From: Deltaproteobacteria bacterium
GTDB taxonomy: Bacteria; Myxococcota_A; Polyangia; Polyangiales; JADJMO01
Assembly: GCA_016182965.1 (NCBI GenBank)
Contig: JACPFM010000106.1
Location: 1-64,000, forward strand
Direction: 5' to 3'
Length of the DNA stretch: 64,000 nucleotides
The notes beneath the pieces were generated by a model. It was given only the letters and a program-made list of their open reading frames with translations. It made no database searches and had not been told where the DNA came from. The number at the start of each line of letters is the position of its first letter. Positions within the stretch are counted from its first letter, which is position 1. A program made the position numbers and the translations under genes. Positions 17,905-25,826 of this stretch are shown one piece after another.

Positions 17905-18258
17905 ATGTCCCCGGAGGTCACCTACGTCCTCGAGTCCCTCGGCACCATCGCCGTGTTCGGCGGCGCCCTCTGGATCGCGACCGTCGGCTTCCGGCGGCTG
18001 GCCTTCGAGCGGGCCCGCGGTCCGCTCGAGATCCTCGCGCGGCAGCCGCTCGACGGACGGCGGGCCATCTACCTCGTGCGCGTCGGCAAGCGCGTGCTCG
18101 TCGTGGGTGCGTCCGACGGAGCGCTGACCCGGCTCGGTTCGACGACGCTGGAGGCGGTGCGCGGCGAGCTCGCCGGGCCCGCGGAAGAGGCCGGCCCCCC
18201 GCCGAGGCGCGGGTTCCGCGACGCCCTCGCGCGTGCGCTCGGCCGCGACAAGACGTGA
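17905..18258 (+). CDS. FliO-like single-span membrane protein
   Basis: This 117-residue protein has one N-terminal membrane span (TIAVFGGALWIATVGF) followed by the compact beta domain typical of FliO: LEILARQPLDGRRAIYLVRV and GKRVLVVGASDGALTRLGS. FliO is an assembly factor of the flagellar type III export gate, normally next to fliP and fliQ. No flagellar or secretion gene is nearby, so this is an orphan homologue with an unclear role, perhaps repurposed. A short Arg-rich tail ends the protein. Confidence 0.7.
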   Translation: MSPEVTYVLESLGTIAVFGGALWIATVGFRRLAFERARGPLEILARQPLDGRRAIYLVRVGKRVLVVGASDGALTRLGSTTLEAVRGELAGPAEEAGPPPRRGFRDALARALGRDKT

Positions 18259-18279
18259 GCGCCGGCCTATGGTGCGCGC

Positions 18280-19137
18280 ATGAGCCAAGCGTCCCTCCCC
18301 GAGCCCCTCTCCAGCCGACTCGACGCCGCGGTCGCGGCGATCTCCGCGCGGGTGCCCCGCGGCTTCGTCCCGCGCGTCGGCGTCGTCCTCGGCAGCGGTC
18401 TCGGCGCGTTCGGTGACGCGGTCGCCGCGCGCGACGGCGCGAAGATCTCCTACCAGGAGATCGGCCTGCCGAGCTCCGCGATCGTCGGGCACGCGGGCAA
18501 CCTGTGCGTCGGCAACGTGGGCGGTGTCCCGACCGCGTGCCTGCAGGGGCGGGTCCACGGCTACGAGGGGCACTCGCCCGACCGCGTCGTCTTCGCCGTG
18601 CGCGCGCTCGCCCGGTGGGGCTGCCGCACCTTCATCCTGACGAACGCCGCCGGCGGCGCGAACCCCGCGTTCGAGCCGGGCGACCTGATGCTGATCACCG
18701 ATCACCTCAACCTCATGGGGTGGAACCCGCTCCACGGGCCGAACGACGACGCGCTCGGCGCGCGCTTCGTCGACATGACCGTCGCCTACGATCGCGAGCT
18801 CCGCGCGCACGCGCACGCCGCCGCCCGCGAGGCATCGGTCGTCCTGCGCGAGGGCGTCTACTGCGCGCTCTCGGGCCCGACCTACGAGACGCCCGCGGAG
18901 ATCCGCATGCTGCGGGGGCTCGGCGCCGATGCCGTCGGCATGTCCACCGTGCCCGAGGTCGTCGCGCTGCGCCACCTCGGCGTCCGCTGCGTCGCCATCT
19001 CGTGCATCACCAACAAGGGCGCCGGCCTGTCGCAGGGGCTGCTCGATCACGCCGAGGTGCAGGAGGTCGCCGATCGCACCCGTTCGGCGTTCGTCGGCGT
19101 GCTCGAGCGCCTGGTCGTCCGCGCCGGCTCCTCCTAG
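18280..19137 (+). CDS. punA: Purine-nucleoside phosphorylase (trimeric type)
   Basis: The enzyme splits guanosine/inosine nucleosides with phosphate to base and ribose-1-phosphate in purine salvage. The 285-residue protein has the trimeric-class motifs VVLGSGLGAF, GRVHGYEGHSP, LTNAAGGANP, SGPTYETPAEIRMLR, GADAVGMSTVPEV and SCITNKGAGLS. The length is standard. It is in line with the fliO-like gene (21 bp gap) and may be cotranscribed with it, but no functional tie is evident. Confidence 0.96.
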   Translation: MSQASLPEPLSSRLDAAVAAISARVPRGFVPRVGVVLGSGLGAFGDAVAARDGAKISYQEIGLPSSAIVGHAGNLCVGNVGGVPTACLQGRVHGYEGHSPDRVVFAVRALARWGCRTFILTNAAGGANPAFEPGDLMLITDHLNLMGWNPLHGPNDDALGARFVDMTVAYDRELRAHAHAAAREASVVLREGVYCALSGPTYETPAEIRMLRGLGADAVGMSTVPEVVALRHLGVRCVAISCITNKGAGLSQGLLDHAEVQEVADRTRSAFVGVLERLVVRAGSS

Positions 19138-19238
19138 TCTTCTCGTACGGCGCGAGGTACGGCGCGAGCCAGCGCAGCGACCGTGGTCCGTGAGTCGAGC
19201 CCGGCCATCGGGCGCGACCGTACGCAGTTGCTGCCACG

Positions 19239-19260
19239 CGTAGCGAGCTGCGCTACGTTT
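19239..19260 (+). terminator. Weak hairpin terminator candidate after punA
   Basis: CGTAGCG (19239-19245) and CGCTACG (19251-19257) form a 7-bp stem with a 5-nt loop, followed only by TTT. It sits between punA and the next gene on the same strand. The short T-run makes it a weak intrinsic terminator at best. Confidence 0.35.
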
Positions 19261-19268
19261 CGGGCCAG

Positions 19269-21401
19269 ATGGAGCCCGGAGCGGCGCAGGACCGCAGCCT
19301 TCACGGCGGCGACGACGACGCGCTGCGCGTCGTGTGCGAGCACGCGGATCGTTGCGCGGGGTGTCCGCTCATCGGGCTCCCCTACGCCACGCAGCTCGCG
19401 CACAAGCGGGCCCGGCTCGTCGAGGCGCTCGCCGGCTATCCGGGCACCGAGCTGACGTTCGTCGAGCCGACGCTCCCGGCCGATCCGGTCCTCGGCTACC
19501 GCACGCGCGCCAAGCTGGTCGTCGCGCCGAAGGACGACGGCGCCCCCGGGCTGTCCATCGGGCTCTACGCCAGCGGCGGCGGTCACGTGGTGATCGACAC
19601 GCCGTCCTGCCGCGTAATCAGCGCAGCCATCGCCGACGTCGCGGCCGAGGTTCGCGCGCTCGCGTGCGAGCCGGGCAGCGTCCTCGCGCGCCCGTCGACG
19701 ACGGTCGCGCCCGGGCGCGGGGCGCAGGCGCTGGTGCGGGCGATCGATCTGCGCGAGGTTCGCTTCGACCCTCCGTGCGTGCTGGTGACCTGGGTCGCCT
19801 CGCGCGACGACGTCCGCACGCCCGAGACGCTCGAGGAGCTCCGCGTCGCCGCGCGTACGCTCCGGGCGCGGCAGCCCCGCGTGGCCGGGGTCGCCCTCAA
19901 CCTGCGCGAGAGCGACTCGCCGCAGGTGCTCGGCAGCGAGATGCTCGTCCTCGATGGCGAGTCGGTCGTGCGCGATCGCATCGGCACGACGACGCACCTC
20001 GCCACCTTCGGCGCGTTCGTGCAGGCCCACCGCGGGCAGGCGAGCCGCGTGCACGACATCCTCGCGCGGGGGCTCGAGCTGCAGCGCGGCCAGCGCGTGC
20101 TCGATCTGTACGGCGGCTCGGGCGCCATCGGGCTCTCGCTCGCCGCCGGCGGCGCCGACGTGCACCTCGTCGAGTCGTTCGCCCCCGCGGCGCGCCTCGC
20201 GCTCGAGAGCGCGCGCACGCTGCCGGAAGGCTCCGGCAAGTTCGAGGCGACCGCCGGCGAGGTCAGCGAGGTGCTGGCGCGCCTCGGGCGGGCGACCGCG
20301 CAGGGGCAGTCGGCCTGCGACGTCGTCGTGCTCAACCCGCCGCGTCGTGGCGTCGCGCCGCTCGTGCGCGAACAGGTGGCGATGCTCCGGCCCCGTGCCA
20401 TCGGCTACGTCTCGTGCGATCCGGAGACCCTGGCGCGCGACCTCGATCATTTCGTCCGGCTCGGGTACGCGCCGGTGCTCGTTCAGCCCCTCGACATGAT
20501 CCCCCTCACCGAGGAGGTCGAGACGGTCACCATCCTGCGCCAGGCGCCCATCCCGCCGCCTCGCGTCGCCTACTCCGACGACGAGATCGTCATCGTCGAG
20601 AAGGGGCCGCACGAGCCGACGACGCCGCAGGGCGAGTACTCCGGCTCGCTCCTGGCCCGCGTGCGGCAGCTGCCCGGGTGCGATCAGGCGGTCCCGGTGC
20701 ACCGCCTCGACGTCGGCACCAGCGGCCTCGTCATCTTCGCGCGCAAGGCGGCGTTCGTCTTCGCGTGGGCGGAGGCGCTCGCCTCGCAGTTCGGCCGGAA
20801 GATCTACCTCGCGGCGGCGCGCGGCCGCACGCCCTCGAAGGGCGCGATCACCCGCGAGCTGCGCGACGAGGGGCGCGTGCTCCCCGCGCGCACGCGGTAC
20901 CGCTGGCTCGGCGGCGCGGGCGGGCACAGCGTGCTGCGCGTGATCCCGGAGCACGGGCGCACCCACCAGATCCGGCGTCACCTCGCGGCGATCGGGCACC
21001 CGGTGCTGGGAGACGAGCGGTACGGCCACGCGCCGACCAATCGCTTCTTCGAGGAGAAGCACGGGCTCGATCGCACGTTCCTCCACTGCATCCGCCTCGA
21101 GCTGAACCACCCGAAGACGGGCGTCCGTCTCATCGTGGAGACGCCGCTGCCCGGCGATCTGCGCCTCACGCTCTCGCGCTGCGGCGGCCCGACGGTGCTC
21201 AAGTTCCTCGAGGGCAAGGCGGCCCTCGGCGGGTCCGGCCCGAGCACGCTGCCGCCGCCGCCGCTCCGCGACAGCATCCCTCCGTCGAGCTTCTCGTCGG
21301 CGAACATGCCGGTGGCCATCAACGTGCTCGATCCGCCCGACGTGAACACCGCGCCGGTGTCGATCCGCCCGCCGATCATGAGCGGCGACGACGACGAGTG
21401 A
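19269..21401 (+). CDS. Fused RlmD/TrmA-type m5U methyltransferase and RluA-type pseudouridine synthase
   Basis: This 710-residue RNA-modification fusion has an N-terminal half (about 1-425) of the RlmD/RumA type. It shows an Fe-S cluster Cys pattern (CEHADRCAGC plus SCRVIS), the SAM motif DLYGGSGAIGLSLA, LNPPRRGVAP and the catalytic Cys in GYVSCDPETLARDL. The C-terminal half (about 430-660) is an RluA-family pseudouridine synthase with HRLDVGTSGLVIFARK (catalytic Asp about 480) and GRTHQIRRHLAAIGHPVLGD. A Pro/Ser-rich tail ends DDDE. Both active sites look intact. A single polypeptide could place m5U and pseudouridine in neighbouring rRNA sites. Usually these are separate proteins. Confidence 0.9.
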   Translation: MEPGAAQDRSLHGGDDDALRVVCEHADRCAGCPLIGLPYATQLAHKRARLVEALAGYPGTELTFVEPTLPADPVLGYRTRAKLVVAPKDDGAPGLSIGLYASGGGHVVIDTPSCRVISAAIADVAAEVRALACEPGSVLARPSTTVAPGRGAQALVRAIDLREVRFDPPCVLVTWVASRDDVRTPETLEELRVAARTLRARQPRVAGVALNLRESDSPQVLGSEMLVLDGESVVRDRIGTTTHLATFGAFVQAHRGQASRVHDILARGLELQRGQRVLDLYGGSGAIGLSLAAGGADVHLVESFAPAARLALESARTLPEGSGKFEATAGEVSEVLARLGRATAQGQSACDVVVLNPPRRGVAPLVREQVAMLRPRAIGYVSCDPETLARDLDHFVRLGYAPVLVQPLDMIPLTEEVETVTILRQAPIPPPRVAYSDDEIVIVEKGPHEPTTPQGEYSGSLLARVRQLPGCDQAVPVHRLDVGTSGLVIFARKAAFVFAWAEALASQFGRKIYLAAARGRTPSKGAITRELRDEGRVLPARTRYRWLGGAGGHSVLRVIPEHGRTHQIRRHLAAIGHPVLGDERYGHAPTNRFFEEKHGLDRTFLHCIRLELNHPKTGVRLIVETPLPGDLRLTLSRCGGPTVLKFLEGKAALGGSGPSTLPPPPLRDSIPPSSFSSANMPVAINVLDPPDVNTAPVSIRPPIMSGDDDE

Positions 21402-21444
21402 GGCCCGCACGCAACTGACGGCCCGCCGCGGTCGACCTCTGGTC

Positions 21445-22278
21445 GTGCGGTCCCTCCTCGCCCTCCTCCTCCCGGTACTCCTCGTCACGGCGTGCGCCGC
21501 GCGCGGCCCGCTCCACCCCAACGCGGTGGCCCTGAACAAGGCGGGCGCGTACGCGCTGGCGCAGGGAGACCTCGACACCGCGCAGGCGCGCCTGGAGCTC
21601 GCCGTCGAATACCACCCGAACTTCGTCGAGGCCTGGATCAACCTCGGCCTCCTCGAGCTCTCGCGCGGCGATCTGGCCATGGCCGAGAAGCGGTTCCGTC
21701 GCGCCTTGGCCATCGATCGCGACGCCGCCGGTGCGCGCGTCGGGCTCGGCGCGGTCGCCGAGCGGCGCGGCGATCTCCCGCTGGCGGAGAAGGAGTACCG
21801 CGCCGCGCTGGCGATCGACCCCGGACTGGCCGAGCCGCGGGCGAACCTCGCGCGGCTGCTCGCCGACCGCGGCGCGCTCGACGAGGCGCGCGTGCACCTC
21901 CGGCGGCTCATCGAGGTGCAGGCCGACGATCCGGCCGGATGGATGGCGCTGTGCGAGGTCCTCTGGCGCATGGGGCGCGATCCGGAGGCGGCGCAGGTGG
22001 TCGACGAGGCGCGGGCGCGGCTCGGCGATCGCCCGGAGGTGGAGCTGCTGCTGGCGCGCCGCGATCTCCGCGCCGGCGAGCTCGACGAGGCCATCGCGCG
22101 CCTCGAGCCGCTCGCGAAGGAACCCGCGGCGATCGGGCGCGCGGCCGGCGGCTGGCTCGCCGTGGCGAGGCTCGAGAAGGGGGACGTGCCGGGCGCGCGC
22201 GCGGCGGCCAGGGCGGTGCTGGCGCGCGATCCGGAGGACCGCCTCGCGCGGCACGTCATCGAGAAGACCGGGACGTGA
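21445..22278 (+). CDS. TPR-repeat lipoprotein
   Basis: This 277-residue lipoprotein has the signal LLALLLPVLLVTACAA with a lipobox Cys. At least five canonical TPR units follow (NKAGAYALAQGDLDTAQARL, INLGLLELSRGDLAMAEKRF, VGLGAVAERRGDLPLAEKEY and others). It resembles PilF/Tgl-type pilotins, which help secretin assembly, but secretin genes are not present here. The start is GTG at 21445. It ends convergently with the glutaredoxin-like gene. Confidence 0.85.
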   Translation: MRSLLALLLPVLLVTACAARGPLHPNAVALNKAGAYALAQGDLDTAQARLELAVEYHPNFVEAWINLGLLELSRGDLAMAEKRFRRALAIDRDAAGARVGLGAVAERRGDLPLAEKEYRAALAIDPGLAEPRANLARLLADRGALDEARVHLRRLIEVQADDPAGWMALCEVLWRMGRDPEAAQVVDEARARLGDRPEVELLLARRDLRAGELDEAIARLEPLAKEPAAIGRAAGGWLAVARLEKGDVPGARAAARAVLARDPEDRLARHVIEKTGT

Positions 22279-22364
22279 TCGAGAGGCGGGCCGTGTCCGG
22301 CGCGAGCGGCCGTGCGATGCTCTCGGGACTCGAGTCATCCTTCCCGAACGTCCGGCGCGCGGCA

Positions 22365-23036
22365 CTACGGCTTCATTCGACGCCGCGCGGCCTGATCGAC
22401 CGACCAGCGCAGGTGCGCGGCGCCGAACCCGATGATCACCTCGCCGTCGATGTCGATCGTCGGGATGCTGCAGCGCGGGTTCAGCTTCTTGCAGTCGCGA
22501 AGGGCCGACTCGCTCGCGTCGACGTCGTGCTCGACGTAGCTGAGGTCCTGCTCGGCCATCCACGCCTTCGCCTTCTTGCACTGCGGGCACCAGGTCGTGG
22601 TGTACATCACGATGTTCACCGATCGCATCGCCGCGCGAAGCGCGTGCGGATCGATCGACGGAGCCGCGGCGACGGCGGTCGCCGGAGCCGTCGCCGCCGG
22701 CGGCGTGGTCGCCGCGCCAGGCCACGTGGCCGTCGTCCCCGGCGGCGCCGTCGGCTCGTCGGCCGCGGTGACGACGGCCGTGGTCGGGGCGGCCGTCGCG
22801 GCGATCGCCGGCTGCGCCGCCGGCGAAGGCGACGTCGCGAGGGGCGGCGGCGGGCGCGGCCTGCGCACGTGGACGATCCCGGCGACGGCGACGCCGGCGA
22901 CGAGGACGAGCGCGGCGCCCACCAGCCAACGCCCCAACGTCGGGCTGCTCGCGTCGTCGCGGCGACAGAGCACGCACGAGCCGTCGGGGCCGACGGCGAG
23001 CCCGTGAGCCTCACAGCGACCGGGCCCTCCGCTCAT
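22365..23036 (-). CDS. Membrane-anchored glutaredoxin-like protein
   Basis: This 223-residue protein has an N-terminal Cys motif (CEAHG then CVLC, possibly a small zinc site) and one membrane span (GAALVLVAGVAVAGIV). A Pro/Ala/Thr-rich spacer follows, then a C-terminal thioredoxin/glutaredoxin fold with the redox pair CPQC (YTTTWCPQCKKAKAWM) and the cis-Pro segment SIPTIDIDGEVIIGF. It would carry out thiol-disulfide exchange near the membrane. The start ATG is at 23036; the neighbouring alkD-like gene is divergent with a 54-bp gap. Confidence 0.85.
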   Translation of the reverse strand: MSGGPGRCEAHGLAVGPDGSCVLCRRDDASSPTLGRWLVGAALVLVAGVAVAGIVHVRRPRPPPPLATSPSPAAQPAIAATAAPTTAVVTAADEPTAPPGTTATWPGAATTPPAATAPATAVAAAPSIDPHALRAAMRSVNIVMYTTTWCPQCKKAKAWMAEQDLSYVEHDVDASESALRDCKKLNPRCSIPTIDIDGEVIIGFGAAHLRWSVDQAARRRMKP

Positions 23037-23090
23037 CCCTTTCGATCTGAGCACGGCACGAGCCGGAATCGAAGCGTTACTCTCGGCGAG

Positions 23091-23786
23091 ATGAGCGCGC
23101 TGAAGACCGTCCTGCTCGCGCGGCTGACCGCCGCGTACGAGGCGCACGCCGACCCGAAGAACGCCGCTCCGATGCGCGCCTACATGCGCGAGCGTTTCTC
23201 CTTCCTCGGCATCGAGCGCGACAGGCTCGACGCGCTCGATCGCGAGGTGCTCGCAGGGCTCGACGCGCCGACCGAGCGCGATCTCGCGGCGATCGCGCGC
23301 GCGTGCTGGAAGAAGGAGCCGCGCGAGTTCCAGTACTTCGCCCTGAAGTACCTGCGGAAGTGGACGCCGAAGGTCGCGTCCGCCGGCTTCCTCGACGTGC
23401 TGGGCGAGCTGATCGCGAACAAGTCGTGGTGGGACACCGTCGACGAGCTCGCGCAGCACCCGGTCGGTGCGCTGGTGGCGAAGCATCCGGAGCTGCGCGC
23501 GACGATGGACGCGTGGGCACGGAGCGACGACCTGTGGCTCGCGCGCGCGGCGATCCTGCATCAGAACCGCTACCGCGAGCGCACGGATCCCCGGCGCCTG
23601 TTCGCGTACTGCCGGTCGCGCGCCGCCGAGAAGGACTTCTTCATGCGCAAGGCGATCGGCTGGGCGCTCCGCGCGTACGCCGCGACGGACCCTCGAGCGG
23701 TGGCGCGCTTCGTCGCCGACCATGACGCGGCGCTGTCGCCGCTGAGCAAGCGCGAGGCGCTCCGGGGAGTCGCCCGCGCGAGCTGA
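23091..23786 (+). CDS. alkD: AlkD-like DNA alkylation repair glycosylase
   Basis: This 231-residue HEAT-repeat protein belongs to the DNA alkylation repair family, which excises N3- and N7-alkylated purines. The key family elements are seen: KKEPREFQYFALKYLRK, the SWWDTVDELA stretch holding the catalytic Trp/Asp pair, and RRLFAYCRSRAAEKDFFMRK. The length matches AlkD. The start ATG at 23091 follows a weak GGCGAG site. It converges on a metallophosphoesterase gene across a short hairpin. Confidence 0.92.
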   Translation: MSALKTVLLARLTAAYEAHADPKNAAPMRAYMRERFSFLGIERDRLDALDREVLAGLDAPTERDLAAIARACWKKEPREFQYFALKYLRKWTPKVASAGFLDVLGELIANKSWWDTVDELAQHPVGALVAKHPELRATMDAWARSDDLWLARAAILHQNRYRERTDPRRLFAYCRSRAAEKDFFMRKAIGWALRAYAATDPRAVARFVADHDAALSPLSKREALRGVARAS

Positions 23787-23804
23787 GAGGGGGGAACACC
23801 CTCT
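23786..23804. terminator. Short hairpin between convergent genes
   Basis: AGAGGG (23786-23791) and CCCTCT (23799-23804) form a 6-bp stem with a 7-nt loop directly after the alkD-like stop. Its place between convergent genes suggests a two-way terminator. There is no T-run. Confidence 0.35.
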
Positions 23805-23809
23805 GAAGC

Positions 23810-24979
23810 TCAGAACGCCGCTGCGTGTCCGCGCACCACCGTGCCGTCGTCCTCGACGGAGAGGTACGGGTGCCCCGGGGCGAACGAGAAGCTCGCCGTG
23901 TTGCGGTAGCGCGGGCCCTCGGCGTCGACGTGCACGTGACCGAGGATGACGGTGCGGGCGCCGGTGATCTCGGCCGCGCGCTCGGCGCCGACGGCGAGCG
24001 CGCGCTCGGCGCGCCCGCGGTAGCGGTTCGCGCCGGCGAGGATCGACGCCGAGAGCGACAGCGCGCCGACCGCCGCGAGTGGAGCGCCGGTCATCACCGG
24101 CGTCGCCGCGCCGAGGGCGAGCCCTGCCGCGCTCATCGTCGTGCCGGAGATCAACGCCGTCGTCGCGAGCACGCGGTCGAGGTACAGGCGCAGGAAGGTC
24201 GCCGTGCGGCGCGCGCGCGTGGGCGTCGCGTGCGCGTCGATGAGCATGGCCAGCGTCTCGCGATCGAGCTCGACGGCCGCCGCGTACTCCTCGAGGCGCC
24301 GGGCCCCCTCCGCGCGATCGCGCTCGATGGGGAACGCCTCGCCGCTCGACAGCCACGTGGAGAGCGCCGTCTTCACGTAGAGGCCGACGACCCACGGCGC
24401 GCGCGGGCCGTAGGTGCGGATGACGCGCATCAGCAGCGGCAGCGGCGCCTCGGCGTTGTGGGCGACGAGGAAGTGGCCCTCCACCGGCACGATGAAGCGC
24501 CGCAGGATGGCGATGCCCACGTCGTCGCGCGCGACGGCGGCGAGCGGGTGGGTCGGGGCGCCGTCGGGATCGAACACGTGTCCGTGCTCGACGTGGACCG
24601 CGCCGCCGGCGAGCTGCACGAACCACGGCTCGGTCGTGACGAAGGCGCGGTGCTCGGGGGCGAGGCCGAGCGCGTCGTGCAGCGCGGAGGTCGCGTCGGG
24701 GCGCGCGATGTCGGCGTCGTGGTTGCCGGCGACGAACACGGTCCGCACGCCGCGGGCCGCCCGCGCGGACAACGCGGAGGATAGCTCCGGGCAGGCGCCG
24801 AGCGCGCGCCGCGCGGCGTCGCCGGCGGGCGCCGGCTCCGCGGCCAGGTCGAGCGCGTCGCCGGCGAACACGACCGTCGCCTCCGGCTCCCGCTCGAGGA
24901 GGGCCGCGAGCGCACGCGCGGGTCGCGGATCGCCGCTGCTGCGCAGGTGCAGGTCGCCGACGACGAGGGCCTTGGGCAT
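23810..24979 (-). CDS. Calcineurin-like metallophosphoesterase with membrane hairpin
   Basis: This 389-residue protein has all the metallophosphoesterase metal motifs: GDLHLRSSGD near residue 8, GDALDL, GNHDADI, HVEHGHVFD and a C-terminal GHVHVD. Between the fourth and fifth motifs lies a long insert with two hydrophobic segments (TTALISGTTMSAAGLALGA and GAPLAAVGALSLSASILAG) that could form a membrane hairpin. This resembles UDP-2,3-diacylglucosamine hydrolase-type phosphoesterases in general plan, but the substrate is unknown. The ATG at 24979 follows a purine-poor leader. Confidence 0.82.
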   Translation of the reverse strand: MPKALVVGDLHLRSSGDPRPARALAALLEREPEATVVFAGDALDLAAEPAPAGDAARRALGACPELSSALSARAARGVRTVFVAGNHDADIARPDATSALHDALGLAPEHRAFVTTEPWFVQLAGGAVHVEHGHVFDPDGAPTHPLAAVARDDVGIAILRRFIVPVEGHFLVAHNAEAPLPLLMRVIRTYGPRAPWVVGLYVKTALSTWLSSGEAFPIERDRAEGARRLEEYAAAVELDRETLAMLIDAHATPTRARRTATFLRLYLDRVLATTALISGTTMSAAGLALGAATPVMTGAPLAAVGALSLSASILAGANRYRGRAERALAVGAERAAEITGARTVILGHVHVDAEGPRYRNTASFSFAPGHPYLSVEDDGTVVRGHAAAF

Positions 24980-25220
24980 CCGCCGGTACTTCCAGCAGGA
25001 ATCGCCCGTCTCGGCAAGCGCGGACCGCGATCGGTCGACCACGGCGGCGGTGAGCTTCCGGTGCGCGCCGGCGCCTTCCGCCCGCTCATCTCGAGCGCGG
25101 TTGCGATCGCCCGACGCGACCGCCGCCTGCGATCGGACCGGAGGACGTGGTGGGCGTAGGAAAGGCACGATTGACCGCACGACGCGAGCTTGGACCACCG
25201 GTTGCCTGAGAGGAGCTTCG
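24980..25220. other. Divergent intergenic region
   Basis: These 240 bp separate the metallophosphoesterase and membrane-protein genes, which diverge. It should hold both promoters, but I see no convincing -35/-10 pair. A GAGAGGAG ribosome site at its right end serves the gene at 25221. Confidence 0.4.
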
Positions 25221-25826
25221 ATGTCGTTCCAACGCCCCTCTCTCTCCGAGCCGTTCGAGCTCGTCCGTCGGGCGCCGGCGCGCGAGTCGTTCGCGGAGTG
25301 GTTCGATGCACCGCCCCGTTCGAGCTCGTCCTTGCTGTCGATCGAGCCGCCGCTGATGATCGTCGTGCGCGGCGCGGGCGAGCTCTCGCCCGGGGCCGCC
25401 GGCGCGATGGCCGGCGCGCTCGCCGGCCCGGCCTCGCTCACGGTCTTCGCGGCGTTCGTTGCCGACTTCGGGCGGCTGCATCACGCCGTCGAGCTGGCCG
25501 CGTCGTTCGGGGCGTTCGCGTCGCGCGGCGCGCTCTCACGGCCGTGGGCGGTCGCCGTCGGGTGGGCGCTCACGGTGGTGAGCGGCGCGGTGCTCGGCGC
25601 CGCCTTCGGGCGGCTCACCCGGAGGCTGCGCGCGTTCGCGCCGCTGTTCTTCTTCGCGGTCGTGCTGTCGTTCGCGTTCTCGACGGTGCTGCACGGCGTC
25701 GTCCTCCACCGGTGGCTCGCCTGGCTGCTCCGCGCCCTGCCGTACGGGCCGTTCGTCGTCGCGGCGATGACCTTCGGCGCGGTGCTCGCGCTGCAGGCGC
25801 CGATCCGCACGCGCCACCTGGTGTGA
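25221..25826 (+). CDS. Hypothetical multi-span membrane protein
   Basis: This 201-residue protein has a soluble N-terminus of about 45 residues (FELVRRAPARESFAEWF). Four to five hydrophobic segments follow (LAGPASLTVFAAFVADFG, WAVAVGWALTVVSGAVLGAA, APLFFFAVVLSFAFSTVLHG, FVVAAMTFGAVLAL). No family is recognised. The start is well supported by GAGAGGAG 5-8 nt upstream of the ATG. Its stop codon directly abuts the convergent stop of the DUF1704 gene, forming TGATCA. Confidence 0.7.
   Translation: MSFQRPSLSEPFELVRRAPARESFAEWFDAPPRSSSSLLSIEPPLMIVVRGAGELSPGAAGAMAGALAGPASLTVFAAFVADFGRLHHAVELAASFGAFASRGALSRPWAVAVGWALTVVSGAVLGAAFGRLTRRLRAFAPLFFFAVVLSFAFSTVLHGVVLHRWLAWLLRALPYGPFVVAAMTFGAVLALQAPIRTRHLV

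Noticed and set aside
14905..19050. A very long open frame on the minus strand (over 1300 codons)
   Set aside because: Only its ends correspond to lipoprotein genes. The remainder is antisense to the rlmI-like and punA genes, which have clear family motifs, and long antisense frames are expected at this GC content.
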